NCBI GenBank assembly: GCA_964519885.1
Contig: CAZFLX010000007.1
Coordinates: 1 to 64,000, forward strand
Length of the DNA: 64,000 bases
Source: GCA-002282575 sp964519885
GTDB taxonomy: Bacteria; Pseudomonadota; Gammaproteobacteria; Thiomicrospirales; Thiomicrospiraceae
Direction of reading: 5' to 3'
Under the pieces are notes generated by a model. It made no database searches. It was not told where the DNA came from and worked only from the letters and a program-made list of their open reading frames with translations. Position numbers and translations under genes: made by a program. How positions within the stretch are numbered: the first letter of the stretch is position 1; each line of letters opens with the position of its first letter. Shown piece by piece: positions 43,863 to 53,006 of the stretch.

Positions 43863-45401
43863 ATGAGTACTGACTGGGTGTCACACAAAACCAACCTTCT
43901 AGCCGGTATTACTGTGGCGATGGCGTTAGTGCCTGAAGCACTTGCCTTTGCTATTGTGGCCGGTGTTCATCCGTTAGCGGGCTTATTTGCAGTTGTCATT
44001 GTTGCTTTCATAACCTCGACTTTTGGTGGTCGTCCGGGAATGGTATCCGCCGCTGCCGGTTCATTAGCGGTGGTGATGGCGGCACTCGTTATGCAACATG
44101 GTGTTGAGTATTTGTTTGCTGCCGTAATTGGCATGGGCATCATTCAACTGATCATCGGCTGGCAAAAGTGGGGACGTTTTATTCGCATGGTGCCAGCTCC
44201 GGTGATGCTGGGTTTTGTCAACGGACTCGCTTTAATCGTTTTTATGGCACAACTCCCCGCCTTTAAAGACGACTCTGGTAATTGGTTGCAAGGTATCGCA
44301 CTTTGGCAATTATTAGCTGTCGTTGGCGCAACCATGGTCATTATTTATTTACTGCCGAAACTAACCAAAGCCATACCTTCCACACTGGCTGCAATTGTCT
44401 TAATGTCATTAGCCGTATTTGCTTTAGGTTGGGATATGCGTACTGTGGGTGATATTGCTGATATTGAAGGCAGCCTTTCGGTATTACTTTTCGGTGATAC
44501 CAGCAATCCCCAACTTAACGGCTTTCATATTCCGATGATTCCGTTTAACTGGGAAAGCTTCGTTATTGTCGCGCCTTACGCTTTCATTTTAGCCATTATT
44601 GGCACCACCGAATCTTTACTCACCATGACCTTAATCGATGACATCACGCAAACACGTGGTCAAGGTAATCGTGAATGTGTGGCTTTAGGTTCTGCTAATA
44701 TGGTTGCGGGTATGTTCGGTACTATGGGCGGTTGCGCGCTCATTGGTCAGTCGATGATTAACACCAAATCAGGTGGAACAGGACGCTTGTCGGGTATCAC
44801 GGCGGCATTAGTGGTTTTGTTATTTATCTTGGTGTTATCCGATTTAATTGAACAAATTCCCATTGCTGCTTTAGTGGGGTTAATGTTTTTTGTTGTGGTT
44901 GCTACTTTTGAATGGTCGAGTATGGCCATTTTGAGGGGTATGACAAAAAGCGATGCCGCTATTGTGATCATCGTGACAGCCTTAACGGTTATCTTTGACT
45001 TAGCAATTGGTGTCATTTCAGGGGTTATTATTGCGGCACTGGTTTTTGCATGGCAACATGCGCAAAAAGTGATGTTAGAGCGCAAGGTTCAAGCCGATGG
45101 CAAGGTAATTTATCATGTGCACGGCCCATTATTTTTTGCTTCGGCTCAGAATTTTTCAGAACAGTTCGATATCGAAAATGACCCCGAATGTGTGAAGATT
45201 GATTTTAAATATTCTCGAGTTTACGACCATTCAGGTGTTGAGGCAATTGACAAATTGACTGAACGTTACCAAGCGAAAGGTAAGAAATTGGTGTTAAAGC
45301 ATTTGAGCCCTGAATGCCAAGCCCTGCTAACAAAAGCAAAAGAATTGGTGGAAGTGAATGTGTCCGAAGACCCACACTATCATGTTTCTATGAATCGATA
45401 A
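43863..45401 (+). CDS. SulP-family anion permease with STAS domain
   Basis: The 512-residue inner-membrane transporter has about a dozen TM segments, the SulP entry GITVAMALVPEALAFAIVAG, and a C-terminal STAS domain (about 425-505; HVHGPLFFASAQNF and VYDHSGVEAIDKL). SulP proteins carry sulfate, bicarbonate or other anions; the substrate cannot be read from sequence. The STAS loop keeps the DHSG that resembles the anti-sigma-antagonist phosphosite. The start at 43863 is chosen because the longer frame has a non-family N-terminus. The antiporter and stress protein follow on the same strand, suggesting one operon. Confidence 0.9.
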   Translation: MSTDWVSHKTNLLAGITVAMALVPEALAFAIVAGVHPLAGLFAVVIVAFITSTFGGRPGMVSAAAGSLAVVMAALVMQHGVEYLFAAVIGMGIIQLIIGWQKWGRFIRMVPAPVMLGFVNGLALIVFMAQLPAFKDDSGNWLQGIALWQLLAVVGATMVIIYLLPKLTKAIPSTLAAIVLMSLAVFALGWDMRTVGDIADIEGSLSVLLFGDTSNPQLNGFHIPMIPFNWESFVIVAPYAFILAIIGTTESLLTMTLIDDITQTRGQGNRECVALGSANMVAGMFGTMGGCALIGQSMINTKSGGTGRLSGITAALVVLLFILVLSDLIEQIPIAALVGLMFFVVVATFEWSSMAILRGMTKSDAAIVIIVTALTVIFDLAIGVISGVIIAALVFAWQHAQKVMLERKVQADGKVIYHVHGPLFFASAQNFSEQFDIENDPECVKIDFKYSRVYDHSGVEAIDKLTERYQAKGKKLVLKHLSPECQALLTKAKELVEVNVSEDPHYHVSMNR

Positions 45402-45424
45402 CAAAGTTACAAGGCTGTCAGATC

Positions 45425-47089
45425 ATGCATGAAGAGTCGGTTTTTCAACAATTTGCCTTATTACTCATCATCGCTGCCATTGCCGGTACGATTGCGACGC
45501 GTTTAAAGCAACCGGTCATTATCGCTTACATATTGGTAGGCATTATTGTAGGACCGGTTGGCTTTGCACTGGTCACAGCCCATGATCAAATTGAGCTTCT
45601 GGCCAAAATTGGTGTGACCGTTTTATTGTTCTTAGTAGGTCTTAAACTAGACATTCAACACGTTAAACATATTGGTCCCGTTGCCTTAGCAACCGGTTTA
45701 GGCCAACTATTATTTACCATTGTTATTGGCTTTTTTATTACCCTTTTGCTCGGCAAGGATTGGATGACAGCGCTCTATGTTGCCATCGCCCTCACCTTCT
45801 CCAGTACCATTATTGTTATCAAACTCTTGTCCGATAAACGCGAAATAGACTCCCTGCATGGTCGTATTGCAATTGGTTTCTTAATTGTGCAAGACGTTGC
45901 GGTGGTCATCGCGATGATGTTTGTGAGTACTTTAAGAGATACCGGTTTAGATGACAAGAGTATTGTATTAGAAGTTGCCATTATTGCTGCCAAATTGCTA
46001 GCGGTGGCTGTTGTGGTCTTTTTGCTTATGCGTTACGTTTTGCCATGGTTGATGCGCTTCGTAGCCCAATCGCAAGAATTGTTACTGGTATTTGCGATTG
46101 CTTGGGGCGTTGCTTTATCCAGTGCTGGTCAACTAATTGGCTTCTCTATGGAAGCCGGCGCATTCATAGCTGGCTTTTCACTTGCCTCTACCGTTTATCG
46201 TGATGCGATCAGTGCACGCCTTGGGGGTATCCGAGACTTTTTACTGCTCTTTTTCTTTGTCGAGTTAGGAAGCAAACTCGATTTCAGTTCACTCAGTGAA
46301 GAACTGTTATCGGCAGTTATTCTGTCACTGTTTGTACTGATCGGTAATCCATTGATTGTGATGGCAATTATGGGCTATATGGGATATCGTAAACGAACCG
46401 GCTTTATGGCGGGTTTAACGGTTGCACAAATTAGTGAATTTTCGATTATTTTCGTTGCCATGGGCATTACCTTAGGTCATGTCGGACAAGACGCCTTAGG
46501 GCTAACTACCTTGGTGGGTATTGTAACCATTGCCGCTTCAACTTATATGATTATCTACTCGCAAAATTTATATCGTTGGTTCTCCCCGTATCTTGGCATG
46601 TTTGAAAGACGTTTCGCGTTTAGAGAAACAGAAACAAGTCATCAAAACATTCACATTCATGAACCTCGTGTATTGATTGTTGGCTTGGGGCGCTTTGGGG
46701 GACAGGTGCTTCGGCAATTACATAAACAGGGTATTGGCGTTATGGGCATTGACTTTAACCCCGAAGTGGTACAAAAGTTCCGAGAAGCAGGTTATAACGT
46801 ACTATATGGCAATACCGAAGATAGTGAACTATTCAGTGCTGTGCCGTTTAGCCAGGTGGTTCATATCTTAACCACCCTTCCTAGCGATGACGCTAATGCT
46901 GCACTGTTTCATCACTTAAGCTTATACAACCACCAAGCGCGTATCACTGCGGTGGTTAGAACAGAAACCAATTTATTACACCTAAAACAAATGGGCATTT
47001 CTAACACTATTAATCCTTACATTTTTGCAGCAGATCACACGGCAGAAATGATGGCTCAGGAATTTACTCAACAGGAGATCAGCTCATGA
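45425..47089 (+). CDS. CPA2 cation:proton antiporter with TrkA-N domain (KefB/KefC type)
   Basis: The 554-residue membrane protein has 11-13 TM segments beginning FQQFALLLIIAAIAGTIATRLKQPVIIAYILVG. The antiporter core includes LLFLVGLKLDIQHV and TFSSTIIVIKLLSDKREIDSLHGR. A cytosolic TrkA-N/RCK nucleotide-binding domain starts near 415 with VLIVGLGRFGGQVL (GxGxxG) and the acidic end of strand 2 in GIDFNPEVV. It likely exchanges K+ or Na+ for H+ under nucleotide control. The start at 45425 lies 23 bases after the SulP stop, and the stop overlaps the Usp start by 4 bases. Confidence 0.9.
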   Translation: MHEESVFQQFALLLIIAAIAGTIATRLKQPVIIAYILVGIIVGPVGFALVTAHDQIELLAKIGVTVLLFLVGLKLDIQHVKHIGPVALATGLGQLLFTIVIGFFITLLLGKDWMTALYVAIALTFSSTIIVIKLLSDKREIDSLHGRIAIGFLIVQDVAVVIAMMFVSTLRDTGLDDKSIVLEVAIIAAKLLAVAVVVFLLMRYVLPWLMRFVAQSQELLLVFAIAWGVALSSAGQLIGFSMEAGAFIAGFSLASTVYRDAISARLGGIRDFLLLFFFVELGSKLDFSSLSEELLSAVILSLFVLIGNPLIVMAIMGYMGYRKRTGFMAGLTVAQISEFSIIFVAMGITLGHVGQDALGLTTLVGIVTIAASTYMIIYSQNLYRWFSPYLGMFERRFAFRETETSHQNIHIHEPRVLIVGLGRFGGQVLRQLHKQGIGVMGIDFNPEVVQKFREAGYNVLYGNTEDSELFSAVPFSQVVHILTTLPSDDANAALFHHLSLYNHQARITAVVRTETNLLHLKQMGISNTINPYIFAADHTAEMMAQEFTQQEISS

Positions 47090-47991
47090 CAGTCATCAAG
47101 AAAATACTCGTTGCAACAGATTTTTCTGCACCAGCTAGACATGCAGTTATGAGAGCTGCACAATTGAGTAAACAGCATGATGGCGAATTGCACATAACAC
47201 ATGTCATTGAACCTTCATTAACTGAGCATCTGAAAGTGTTGCTTAAACTAAATGACTCGCAAACCCATGATCATGCGCATAAAAATGCCGAACTGCAACT
47301 GAATGCACTGATGATTTCTATTCATGAGCAATACGCTGTTAATCCGAATTTAAGCATCAACGCGGGTTCATTACTGCCTACTTTGTCCAAACAAATTAAT
47401 GCCTATCAGGCAGACCTCGTCTTAGTTTCCGCTAAAGGCGAAGATTTTATTCGTCACTGGACCTTAGGATCGACTGCTGAACGTTTGATTAGGTTGCTTA
47501 CCTGCCCTATGCTGGTAGTTAAGCAATCGACCCAGGTAAACTATCAGCGCGTCATGATTGCAATCGACTTTTCTGAGTGGTCTTTGTCTGCAATACAACT
47601 TGCCAAACTGATTGCTCCTCAGGCGCATTATGTGTTGGCGCATGTTTTTGACGTTCCCGAAGAAGGAAAGCTGCGTATGGCCGGTGTCAGTGAATTTGAT
47701 ATTATCAACTATCGCAATCAATTAATGCAGCAACAACAACTTGAATTAAAAGATTTAGCCAGTGAAGCAGGTTTAGAAGAAAATCAGTGGTCTCCATTGG
47801 TGATGAAAGGCAATGCGAGCAGTCGTCTGCTAGAAGCTGAAGAAGAACATGATATCGATTTGGTCGTGTTGGGAAAACATGGCAAAGGATGGTTCCAAGA
47901 AATGCTTCTAGGCAGTACCACTAAGCATTTGTTAACCGATTCCAAAACGGACTTATTAATCGCTCAGCGAACACAAAATTTCGCAATCTAA
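47086..47991 (+). CDS. tandem universal stress protein
   Basis: The 301-residue cytosolic protein has two UspA domains. The first starts KKILVATDFSAPARHAVMRA and ends SAKGEDFIRHWTLGSTAERLIRLLTCPMLVV. The second starts RVMIAIDFSEWSLSAIQLAK and ends LGKHGKGWFQEMLLGSTTKHLL. The second keeps the G-x2-G-x9-G-S/T ATP-binding motif (GKHGKGWFQEMLLGST); the first has only part of it. The ATGA overlap with the antiporter gene means the two are coupled, and UspA-type proteins are known partners of CPA antiporters and SulP transporters. Confidence 0.92.
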   Translation: MTVIKKILVATDFSAPARHAVMRAAQLSKQHDGELHITHVIEPSLTEHLKVLLKLNDSQTHDHAHKNAELQLNALMISIHEQYAVNPNLSINAGSLLPTLSKQINAYQADLVLVSAKGEDFIRHWTLGSTAERLIRLLTCPMLVVKQSTQVNYQRVMIAIDFSEWSLSAIQLAKLIAPQAHYVLAHVFDVPEEGKLRMAGVSEFDIINYRNQLMQQQQLELKDLASEAGLEENQWSPLVMKGNASSRLLEAEEEHDIDLVVLGKHGKGWFQEMLLGSTTKHLLTDSKTDLLIAQRTQNFAI

Positions 47992-48004
47992 GTTGATGGG
48001 TAGC

Positions 48005-48041
48005 GCCGTTAAGTAGTAACGCATTTACTTAACGGCTCTTT
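48005..48041 (+). terminator. hairpin between the Usp gene and cysS
   Basis: GCCGTTAAGTA and its exact complement TACTTAACGGC flank a 10-base loop and are followed by TCTTT. It lies between convergent genes, just past the Usp stop. The T tract is short, so it is a moderate terminator. Confidence 0.65.
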
Positions 48042-48047
48042 AGCAGC

Positions 48048-49445
48048 CTAAACCCGACGCCAAGTCGTGCCTTGCGGTGTGTCTAAAATTTCAATGCCTG
48101 CTGTTTTCAATTCATTGCGAATAGCATCCGCCAGAGCAAAGTCTTTTGCCTTTTTAGCGGCAATACGTGCTTCAATTTTGGCTAAAATGTCAGTTTCGTT
48201 TATTGCATCTGTGGAAGATCCCGCTTGTAAAAAACGACTAGGTTCACTGGTCAATATACCCAATTGATTTCCCAAACTAATCAACACTTGTGCCAGTTGT
48301 CCGGCTAAGCCATCATTTTTAGCGGCTTTTGCTTTATTCACTTCCGTAGCCAAATCGAACAATACCGCAAAGGCTTGTGGCGTATTAAAGTCATCATCCA
48401 TTACCGCATTATAGGCGTCTGTCCATTGTGCTAATAAGGTTGCTTCTGGTTTAACTAAAGCAATCCCTTCTAAGGCACCATACAAACGACGCAAAGCTGC
48501 ACGAGCATTGTCTAAGTTTTCGGTAGTGTAATTTAATGGATTGCGATAATGACTAGATAACAAGAAAAAACGAATCACCTCTGCTGGATAGGCTTTGAGC
48601 ACATCACGTATGGTAAAGAAATTGCCCAATGATTTTGACATTTTTTCGTTATCAACATTAACAAAGCCAACATGCATCCAGGTATTCACATAGGTATGAC
48701 CGTGCGCACACTCGCTTTGAGCGATTTCATTTTCGTGATGCGGGAACTGTAAGTCGTGTCCCCCGCCGTGAATATCTAGGTGTTCACCGATGGTGTGTTT
48801 AGACATAGCGGAACATTCAATATGCCAGCCTGGACGACCCTCACCCCAAGGAGAATGCCAATGGGGTTCGCTGGGCTTAGAAGCTTTCCATAGCACAAAG
48901 TCTAACGGACTTTCTTTTTGCTCATTGACATCGACCCTTGCACCCGCTTGCAAGTCTTCGATTTTCTTACCCGATAACTTGCCATATTCAGCAAACTTTT
49001 CAACACGGAAATAGACATCACCATTGACGGCAGCATAAGCAAAGCCTTTATCAACCAAGGTTTGCACCATATCGGTAATCTGGGTGATGTATTCTGTTGC
49101 TTTAGGTTCAACATCCGGACGCAGCACGTTCAGCGCTGCTTCATCTTCATGCATGGCTTTAATAAAGCGCTCAGTTAAGGCTTGCGTGCTTTCACCATTT
49201 TCGATAGCCCGATTAATAATCTTATCGTCAATGTCGGTAATATTGCGCACATATTTAACATCGTAACCACGACTACGTAGATGTCGGACAATCATGTCAA
49301 AACCCACCATTACTCGCGCATGACCAATATGACAAAAGTCGTATACGGTAATTCCACAGACATACATCCCCACCTTAGGGGCATGAATCGGCTTAAATAC
49401 TTCTTTTTGTTTGGTTTGGGAGTTGTAAATGTGTAGTAATGACAT
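48048..49445 (-). CDS. cysS: cysteinyl-tRNA synthetase
   Basis: The 465-residue class I synthetase charges tRNA-Cys. The zinc/cysteine site starts with Cys30 in GMYVCGITVYD, HIGH stands at 39-42 (HIGHARVMV), the Zn-site GWHIECSAM and HGGGHDLQFPHHENE are conserved, and KMSKSLGNFF is the KMSKS loop. The C-terminal DALR-like and anticodon-binding parts are present, at normal length. The ATG at 49445 is chosen because the family begins MSLLHIYNS; a longer frame adds 13 residues. It is convergent to the Usp operon. Confidence 0.96.
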   Translation of the reverse strand: MSLLHIYNSQTKQKEVFKPIHAPKVGMYVCGITVYDFCHIGHARVMVGFDMIVRHLRSRGYDVKYVRNITDIDDKIINRAIENGESTQALTERFIKAMHEDEAALNVLRPDVEPKATEYITQITDMVQTLVDKGFAYAAVNGDVYFRVEKFAEYGKLSGKKIEDLQAGARVDVNEQKESPLDFVLWKASKPSEPHWHSPWGEGRPGWHIECSAMSKHTIGEHLDIHGGGHDLQFPHHENEIAQSECAHGHTYVNTWMHVGFVNVDNEKMSKSLGNFFTIRDVLKAYPAEVIRFFLLSSHYRNPLNYTTENLDNARAALRRLYGALEGIALVKPEATLLAQWTDAYNAVMDDDFNTPQAFAVLFDLATEVNKAKAAKNDGLAGQLAQVLISLGNQLGILTSEPSRFLQAGSSTDAINETDILAKIEARIAAKKAKDFALADAIRNELKTAGIEILDTPQGTTWRRV

Positions 49446-49545
49446 AATGTGCTTGACCAAATTAAAATTTAAATACTTCGACAAGGCTAGTTTGACTCAA
49501 CGCTTGTACACGAATGAGATAGAGTTTAACACAGAGAACAGATAT

Positions 49546-49571
49546 AAAAAAACCAGCACTAAGGCTGGTTT
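49546..49571 (-). terminator. terminator of the tRNA operon
   Basis: On the minus strand AAACCAGC, a 6-base loop and GCTGGTTT run into a T tract (about seven Ts in all), 16 bases after the fMet tRNA. This is a strong rho-independent terminator and separates the tRNAs from cysS. Confidence 0.92.
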
Positions 49572-49586
49572 ATTTTTAAACTCAAT

Positions 49587-49663
<77 letters not shown>

Positions 49664-49683
49664 ATAGAGTGATTTTTTCTCGT

Positions 49684-49771
49684 TGGCGGAGGAAGAGGGA
49701 TTCGAACCCCCGGAGGTATTACCCTCAACGGTTTTCAAGACCGCCGCATTCGACCGCTCTGCCATTCCTCC
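49684..49771 (-). tRNA. tRNA-Ser (UGA)
   Basis: The 88-nt class II tRNA has a TGA anticodon in CTTGAAA, a long variable arm typical of serine tRNAs, the GGTTCGAATCC T-arm and encoded CCA. The acceptor stem GGAGGAA/TTCCTCC pairs fully, with G73 as discriminator. Confidence 0.96.
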
Positions 49772-49785
49772 GTAACGAGAAGATA

Positions 49786-49814
49786 ATAATAAGCGATTGA
49801 GCCGAATAATGCAA
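49786..49814 (-). promoter_or_regulatory. sigma-70 promoter of the tRNA operon
   Basis: On the minus strand TTGCAT, a 17-base spacer and TATTAT stand 15 bases before tRNA-Ser. The spacing is ideal and the -10 is strong. Confidence 0.75.
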
Positions 49815-49868
49815 TACTTTTATTCAAAAATTCATCCGCATTCGTATAACTAGCCCCACTGACCCCAC

Positions 49869-50384
49869 TTAACGTTTTGCTGATTGGCATTGCGCTTTAT
49901 AAGCCCAAGGAGCTTGCACATTGGCTGCATTAGCCCATAATCCTTGACGTTTCCGTTTCGCTTCTTGTTCAAGTTGTTGTAGCCAAATGTTATTTCCTAA
50001 TGATCGATCAAACCAAGCATGTCCTTGCGATAACATCCACTGATTAATGTTCTCGCCATCAACCATCACCTGACAGACGGCAAACCCGTCAGCTGTTAAG
50101 CGCTCCAAGCAACTGGCTTGAACGCTCATGCCTTGTAATTGCTGCGATAAAGCTTTTTGCGCCACATCTGACCAAGGTTGAGCTTTGCATACACCTGTTG
50201 CTAATTCAGGTGCATCAATCTGTGCCAAACGAATAGGCTGTTGTCCAAGTTCTGGATGCGTAATAATCAATTGATCGCCACTGAGAATGGTTTGCACCAC
50301 GCCGGATATAGCCACATCGGCTTTTGCTGAAGACAGATAACCTAACGAAAGCATCAAACTCATTAGGCTAACGACAGTTTTCAT
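49869..50384 (-). CDS. exported SNase-like (thermonuclease-fold) protein
   Basis: The 171-residue protein has a signal peptide (cleavage after SSAKA) and a staphylococcal-nuclease-like domain: GDQLIITHPE, IRLAQIDAPEL with Arg52, Asp57 and Glu60, a VDGENINQWMLSQGHAWF block, and QGLWANAANVQAPWAYK at the end. The position of the second catalytic Arg, usually in a YGR motif before the VDG strand, holds Phe101 (ADGFAVCQV). Activity may therefore be low or lost. Four Cys in the mature chain may form disulfides. It stands alone, divergent from the DUF255 gene. Confidence 0.8.
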   Translation of the reverse strand: MKTVVSLMSLMLSLGYLSSAKADVAISGVVQTILSGDQLIITHPELGQQPIRLAQIDAPELATGVCKAQPWSDVAQKALSQQLQGMSVQASCLERLTADGFAVCQVMVDGENINQWMLSQGHAWFDRSLGNNIWLQQLEQEAKRKRQGLWANAANVQAPWAYKAQCQSAKR

Positions 50385-50475
50385 AGTATGATCTCGATTG
50401 TTGACGGATAATTCATCTTAACATAACGGAGAGGAACACTAAAAACCTCGCGTCACCTGTTTGGAGTACTCGTGC

Positions 50476-52233
50476 ATGAAAACCATAACAACGCTAACGA
50501 TTTTATTGGCTTTCAGCGCACCCTTAACATCAGCAGCTGATTCACTCATCAATCAAATGCTTCACGCCCCCTCGCCTTATCTTCAACAACACGCCAAGGA
50601 TAAGGTGCACTGGCAAACCTGGACCAGCGAGTCACTTGCTCTAGCCAAACAACAACAAAAACCCATCTTGCTGTCGATTGGCTACTATGCCTGTCATTGG
50701 TGTCACGTGATGCAGCAAGAAAGCTACCAAAACACAGCAGTAGCAGAAATGCTTAATCAACATTTCATTCCCATTAAAGTGGATCGTGAATTGGAACCCG
50801 GATTAGATCAGGCTATGCTTAATTATGCCAAGTCTTTAATTGGCGTTGCTGGTTGGCCACTCAATATTTACCTAACTCCCGATGCACGTCCTTTTGATGC
50901 TCACGTCTATTTAGATGCCACGGCATTGGCTGCTCGATTAGACAAAAACCAAGCGCAACAATCCACTGCCAAAACGATAAACATTGCGCCCAACATAGCA
51001 TGGCATTCAAGCGCTAAACTAGATTCTGACAACTTTCTTCAAGCAGCCCTAGCTCAAATAGATACCACACACGGCGGATTCATGGGTACACGAAAATTTC
51101 CGCAAACACCTATACTGATGGCAATGAGTCGCTTACTTAAGCAAACACCCAATGTAGCGCTACAAACATGGTTTGATGAAACCTTAACGCAAATGGTTAA
51201 TCATGGCTTATACGATGCCGTTAACGGCGGTTTTTTTCGCTACACCGTGGATAGTGAATGGAAAACACCTCATTTTGAAAAAATGCTCGTTGATAATGCC
51301 CAACTGTGGCAACTTTATGCGCAGTTATCACCTCTTTCCGCTTCACAAGATTGGGCTATCGTTGCTGAGCAGACGCGAGAGTTTATGCTGACCCATCTTT
51401 ATGATGCCGAAAAAGGCGCCTTTTTTACCAGCCTGTCAGCACTGGATAACGCGGGTCATGAAGGCGGACATTATCTCTGGACACAAAAACAGCTCGCTCA
51501 ACACCTAGCCGTCAAAGAACAATCTTTAGTCGCCTCAGACTGGCAACTGGATTACCCACCACCTTTTGATTTGGGTTATTTACCCATTTGGGGTGATCAT
51601 TTAAGACCCGATGCACAACGCCAAGCAATCATGAATCGACTGAAAACATCGCGTGCTTCGCAACCCATTGCTACAGATAAAAAACACTTGGTCAGTTACA
51701 ACGGCTTGATGCTGTCTGTATTATCTCAACAGCTCAGACAGCAACCCACACTAAAACCCATTGCGCAGAAGCTAGTCAGTTTTCTGTACGATGCTTGGAA
51801 AAATGATCAACTTTCGCAAGGAAGTTTTCTAGATAAAAAATTAGCTGAAGCAGACTTTGAAGGCTATGCTTTTGCCGCTAAGGGGTTGTTGGATTATGCA
51901 ATCATCACCGGTGATGCTGATGCCAGTGAACTCGCCATCAATTTGCTCAAGCGTAGCCAGAAGTTGTTTGTTAACGATCAGGGTTTTATTGCACAAGCCC
52001 CGGTTGGCGACTTTAGCTTACCCAGACAACTTGCTTTTGCGGATTCAGCGCTCACTTCCGCAAGTAGCGTCTGGATAGAAGCCTGTCTGCAGTCCAGGAA
52101 TGCGCAACTTACTCAGATAACTCAGCAAAGCTTCAAGAAAGCGCTGCCTCTTATGTTAGCATCTCCGTTAGAATATGCCAGTTTGTGGTCTGTTTACTGG
52201 AAATGGCAAGACTTGTTACTAAAGCAAGCCTAG
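50476..52233 (+). CDS. exported DUF255 thioredoxin-fold protein (YyaL / SSP411 family)
   Basis: The 585-residue protein has an N-terminal signal peptide (MKTITTLTILLAFSAPLTSA), then SPYLQQHAKDKVHWQTW and a thioredoxin-like domain with Cys73 and Cys76 in YYACHWCHVM, which define the family. Past residue 180 comes an (alpha/alpha)6 barrel-like region with GGFFRYTVDSEWKTPHFEKML. Members are usually cytosolic and longer (about 670); an exported form suggests a periplasmic role, perhaps with the sulfur or redox proteins here. GGAG sits 9 bases before the ATG. Its stop codon overlaps that of the convergent CobS-like gene. Confidence 0.85.
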   Translation: MKTITTLTILLAFSAPLTSAADSLINQMLHAPSPYLQQHAKDKVHWQTWTSESLALAKQQQKPILLSIGYYACHWCHVMQQESYQNTAVAEMLNQHFIPIKVDRELEPGLDQAMLNYAKSLIGVAGWPLNIYLTPDARPFDAHVYLDATALAARLDKNQAQQSTAKTINIAPNIAWHSSAKLDSDNFLQAALAQIDTTHGGFMGTRKFPQTPILMAMSRLLKQTPNVALQTWFDETLTQMVNHGLYDAVNGGFFRYTVDSEWKTPHFEKMLVDNAQLWQLYAQLSPLSASQDWAIVAEQTREFMLTHLYDAEKGAFFTSLSALDNAGHEGGHYLWTQKQLAQHLAVKEQSLVASDWQLDYPPPFDLGYLPIWGDHLRPDAQRQAIMNRLKTSRASQPIATDKKHLVSYNGLMLSVLSQQLRQQPTLKPIAQKLVSFLYDAWKNDQLSQGSFLDKKLAEADFEGYAFAAKGLLDYAIITGDADASELAINLLKRSQKLFVNDQGFIAQAPVGDFSLPRQLAFADSALTSASSVWIEACLQSRNAQLTQITQQSFKKALPLMLASPLEYASLWSVYWKWQDLLLKQA

Positions 52234-52991
52234 CTTGGCAATAATAACCACACCAATCCCATCAACCACAGTAATTCACTCAACTCCACCCACGCCAGTG
52301 AAATGACATAGTTGACGCCGCCAATTTTCTTACGCCACCAAACTATGTACATCCAAGTGGTTAAAATAAGAAGGGTCAATGTCCAACCAGACGCCAAAGC
52401 CAACGCCATCAGCAATAGCAACCATTGCGGCCATAACCAACTTAACTCCACTTTTTCGCGCCAACCTTCTGGAAGCGACTCGTGTTGGTTGACCCATCGA
52501 GAACCGGTCATCACCATTTGCGCAAATACCCAACCGACCATCGGCATTAACACAATCACCGTCCACCATTCAGCCCGAATTAGGGTTACCAACAGTGACC
52601 ATTTCAAAATCAGCGTCAGGACTAAAACGACAATACCCATGCTACCCAAAGCCAAGCGATTGCTTAATTTGAGTTGCTGTAGGGCTTCAGGCTCTTTGCT
52701 CAAAGCAGCATCAGCAATCTGTGCAAGGCTGTCTAATGTGCTGGCACCACTAAGTTTCGCCCAAACAATCAGCACTAAGGCAGCGCTAATTTCTGCCTGA
52801 AATCCACTAAACAGCCAAGCAATGCTGGCTAAGAGTACCCCTAACAATAAGGCGGATAAAGGAATAAACGCCATCGACCGACCGACATTCAGCGCATCTA
52901 TCTGCCCTTTTGTCTGAATGCGCCATTGCCAAACGTGATGCATGGCAATGCGCATGGGATGAACGGTTTTGACTTCTGTAGATTCATTCAT
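52230..52991 (-). CDS. CobS-like membrane protein with degenerate motifs
   Basis: The 253-residue protein has about six TM helices and looks like adenosylcobinamide-GDP ribazoletransferase (CobS) in layout. Where CobS has an H-x-D-G-x-x-D-x-x-D motif, this has TLDSLAQIAD (85-94). LKLSNRLALGSMG replaces the K-D-S-R-x-G motif, and KKIGGVNYVISLAWVELSEL replaces the GGxTGDxxGA end. So the fold is likely, but CobS chemistry is not. No other cobalamin gene is near. It starts 15 bases after acpS and closes the rseC-to-acpS gene string. A wholly different membrane family remains possible. Confidence 0.5.
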   Translation of the reverse strand: MNESTEVKTVHPMRIAMHHVWQWRIQTKGQIDALNVGRSMAFIPLSALLLGVLLASIAWLFSGFQAEISAALVLIVWAKLSGASTLDSLAQIADAALSKEPEALQQLKLSNRLALGSMGIVVLVLTLILKWSLLVTLIRAEWWTVIVLMPMVGWVFAQMVMTGSRWVNQHESLPEGWREKVELSWLWPQWLLLLMALALASGWTLTLLILTTWMYIVWWRKKIGGVNYVISLAWVELSELLWLMGLVWLLLPS

Positions 52992-53006
52992 AGTTTATGT
53001 ATCCTA

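Noticed and set aside
52312..52800. A 162-codon open frame antisense to the CobS-like gene
   Set aside because: The composition is typical of a shadow frame, it has no ribosome-binding site and matches no family, while the opposite strand reads as a clear multi-helix membrane protein.
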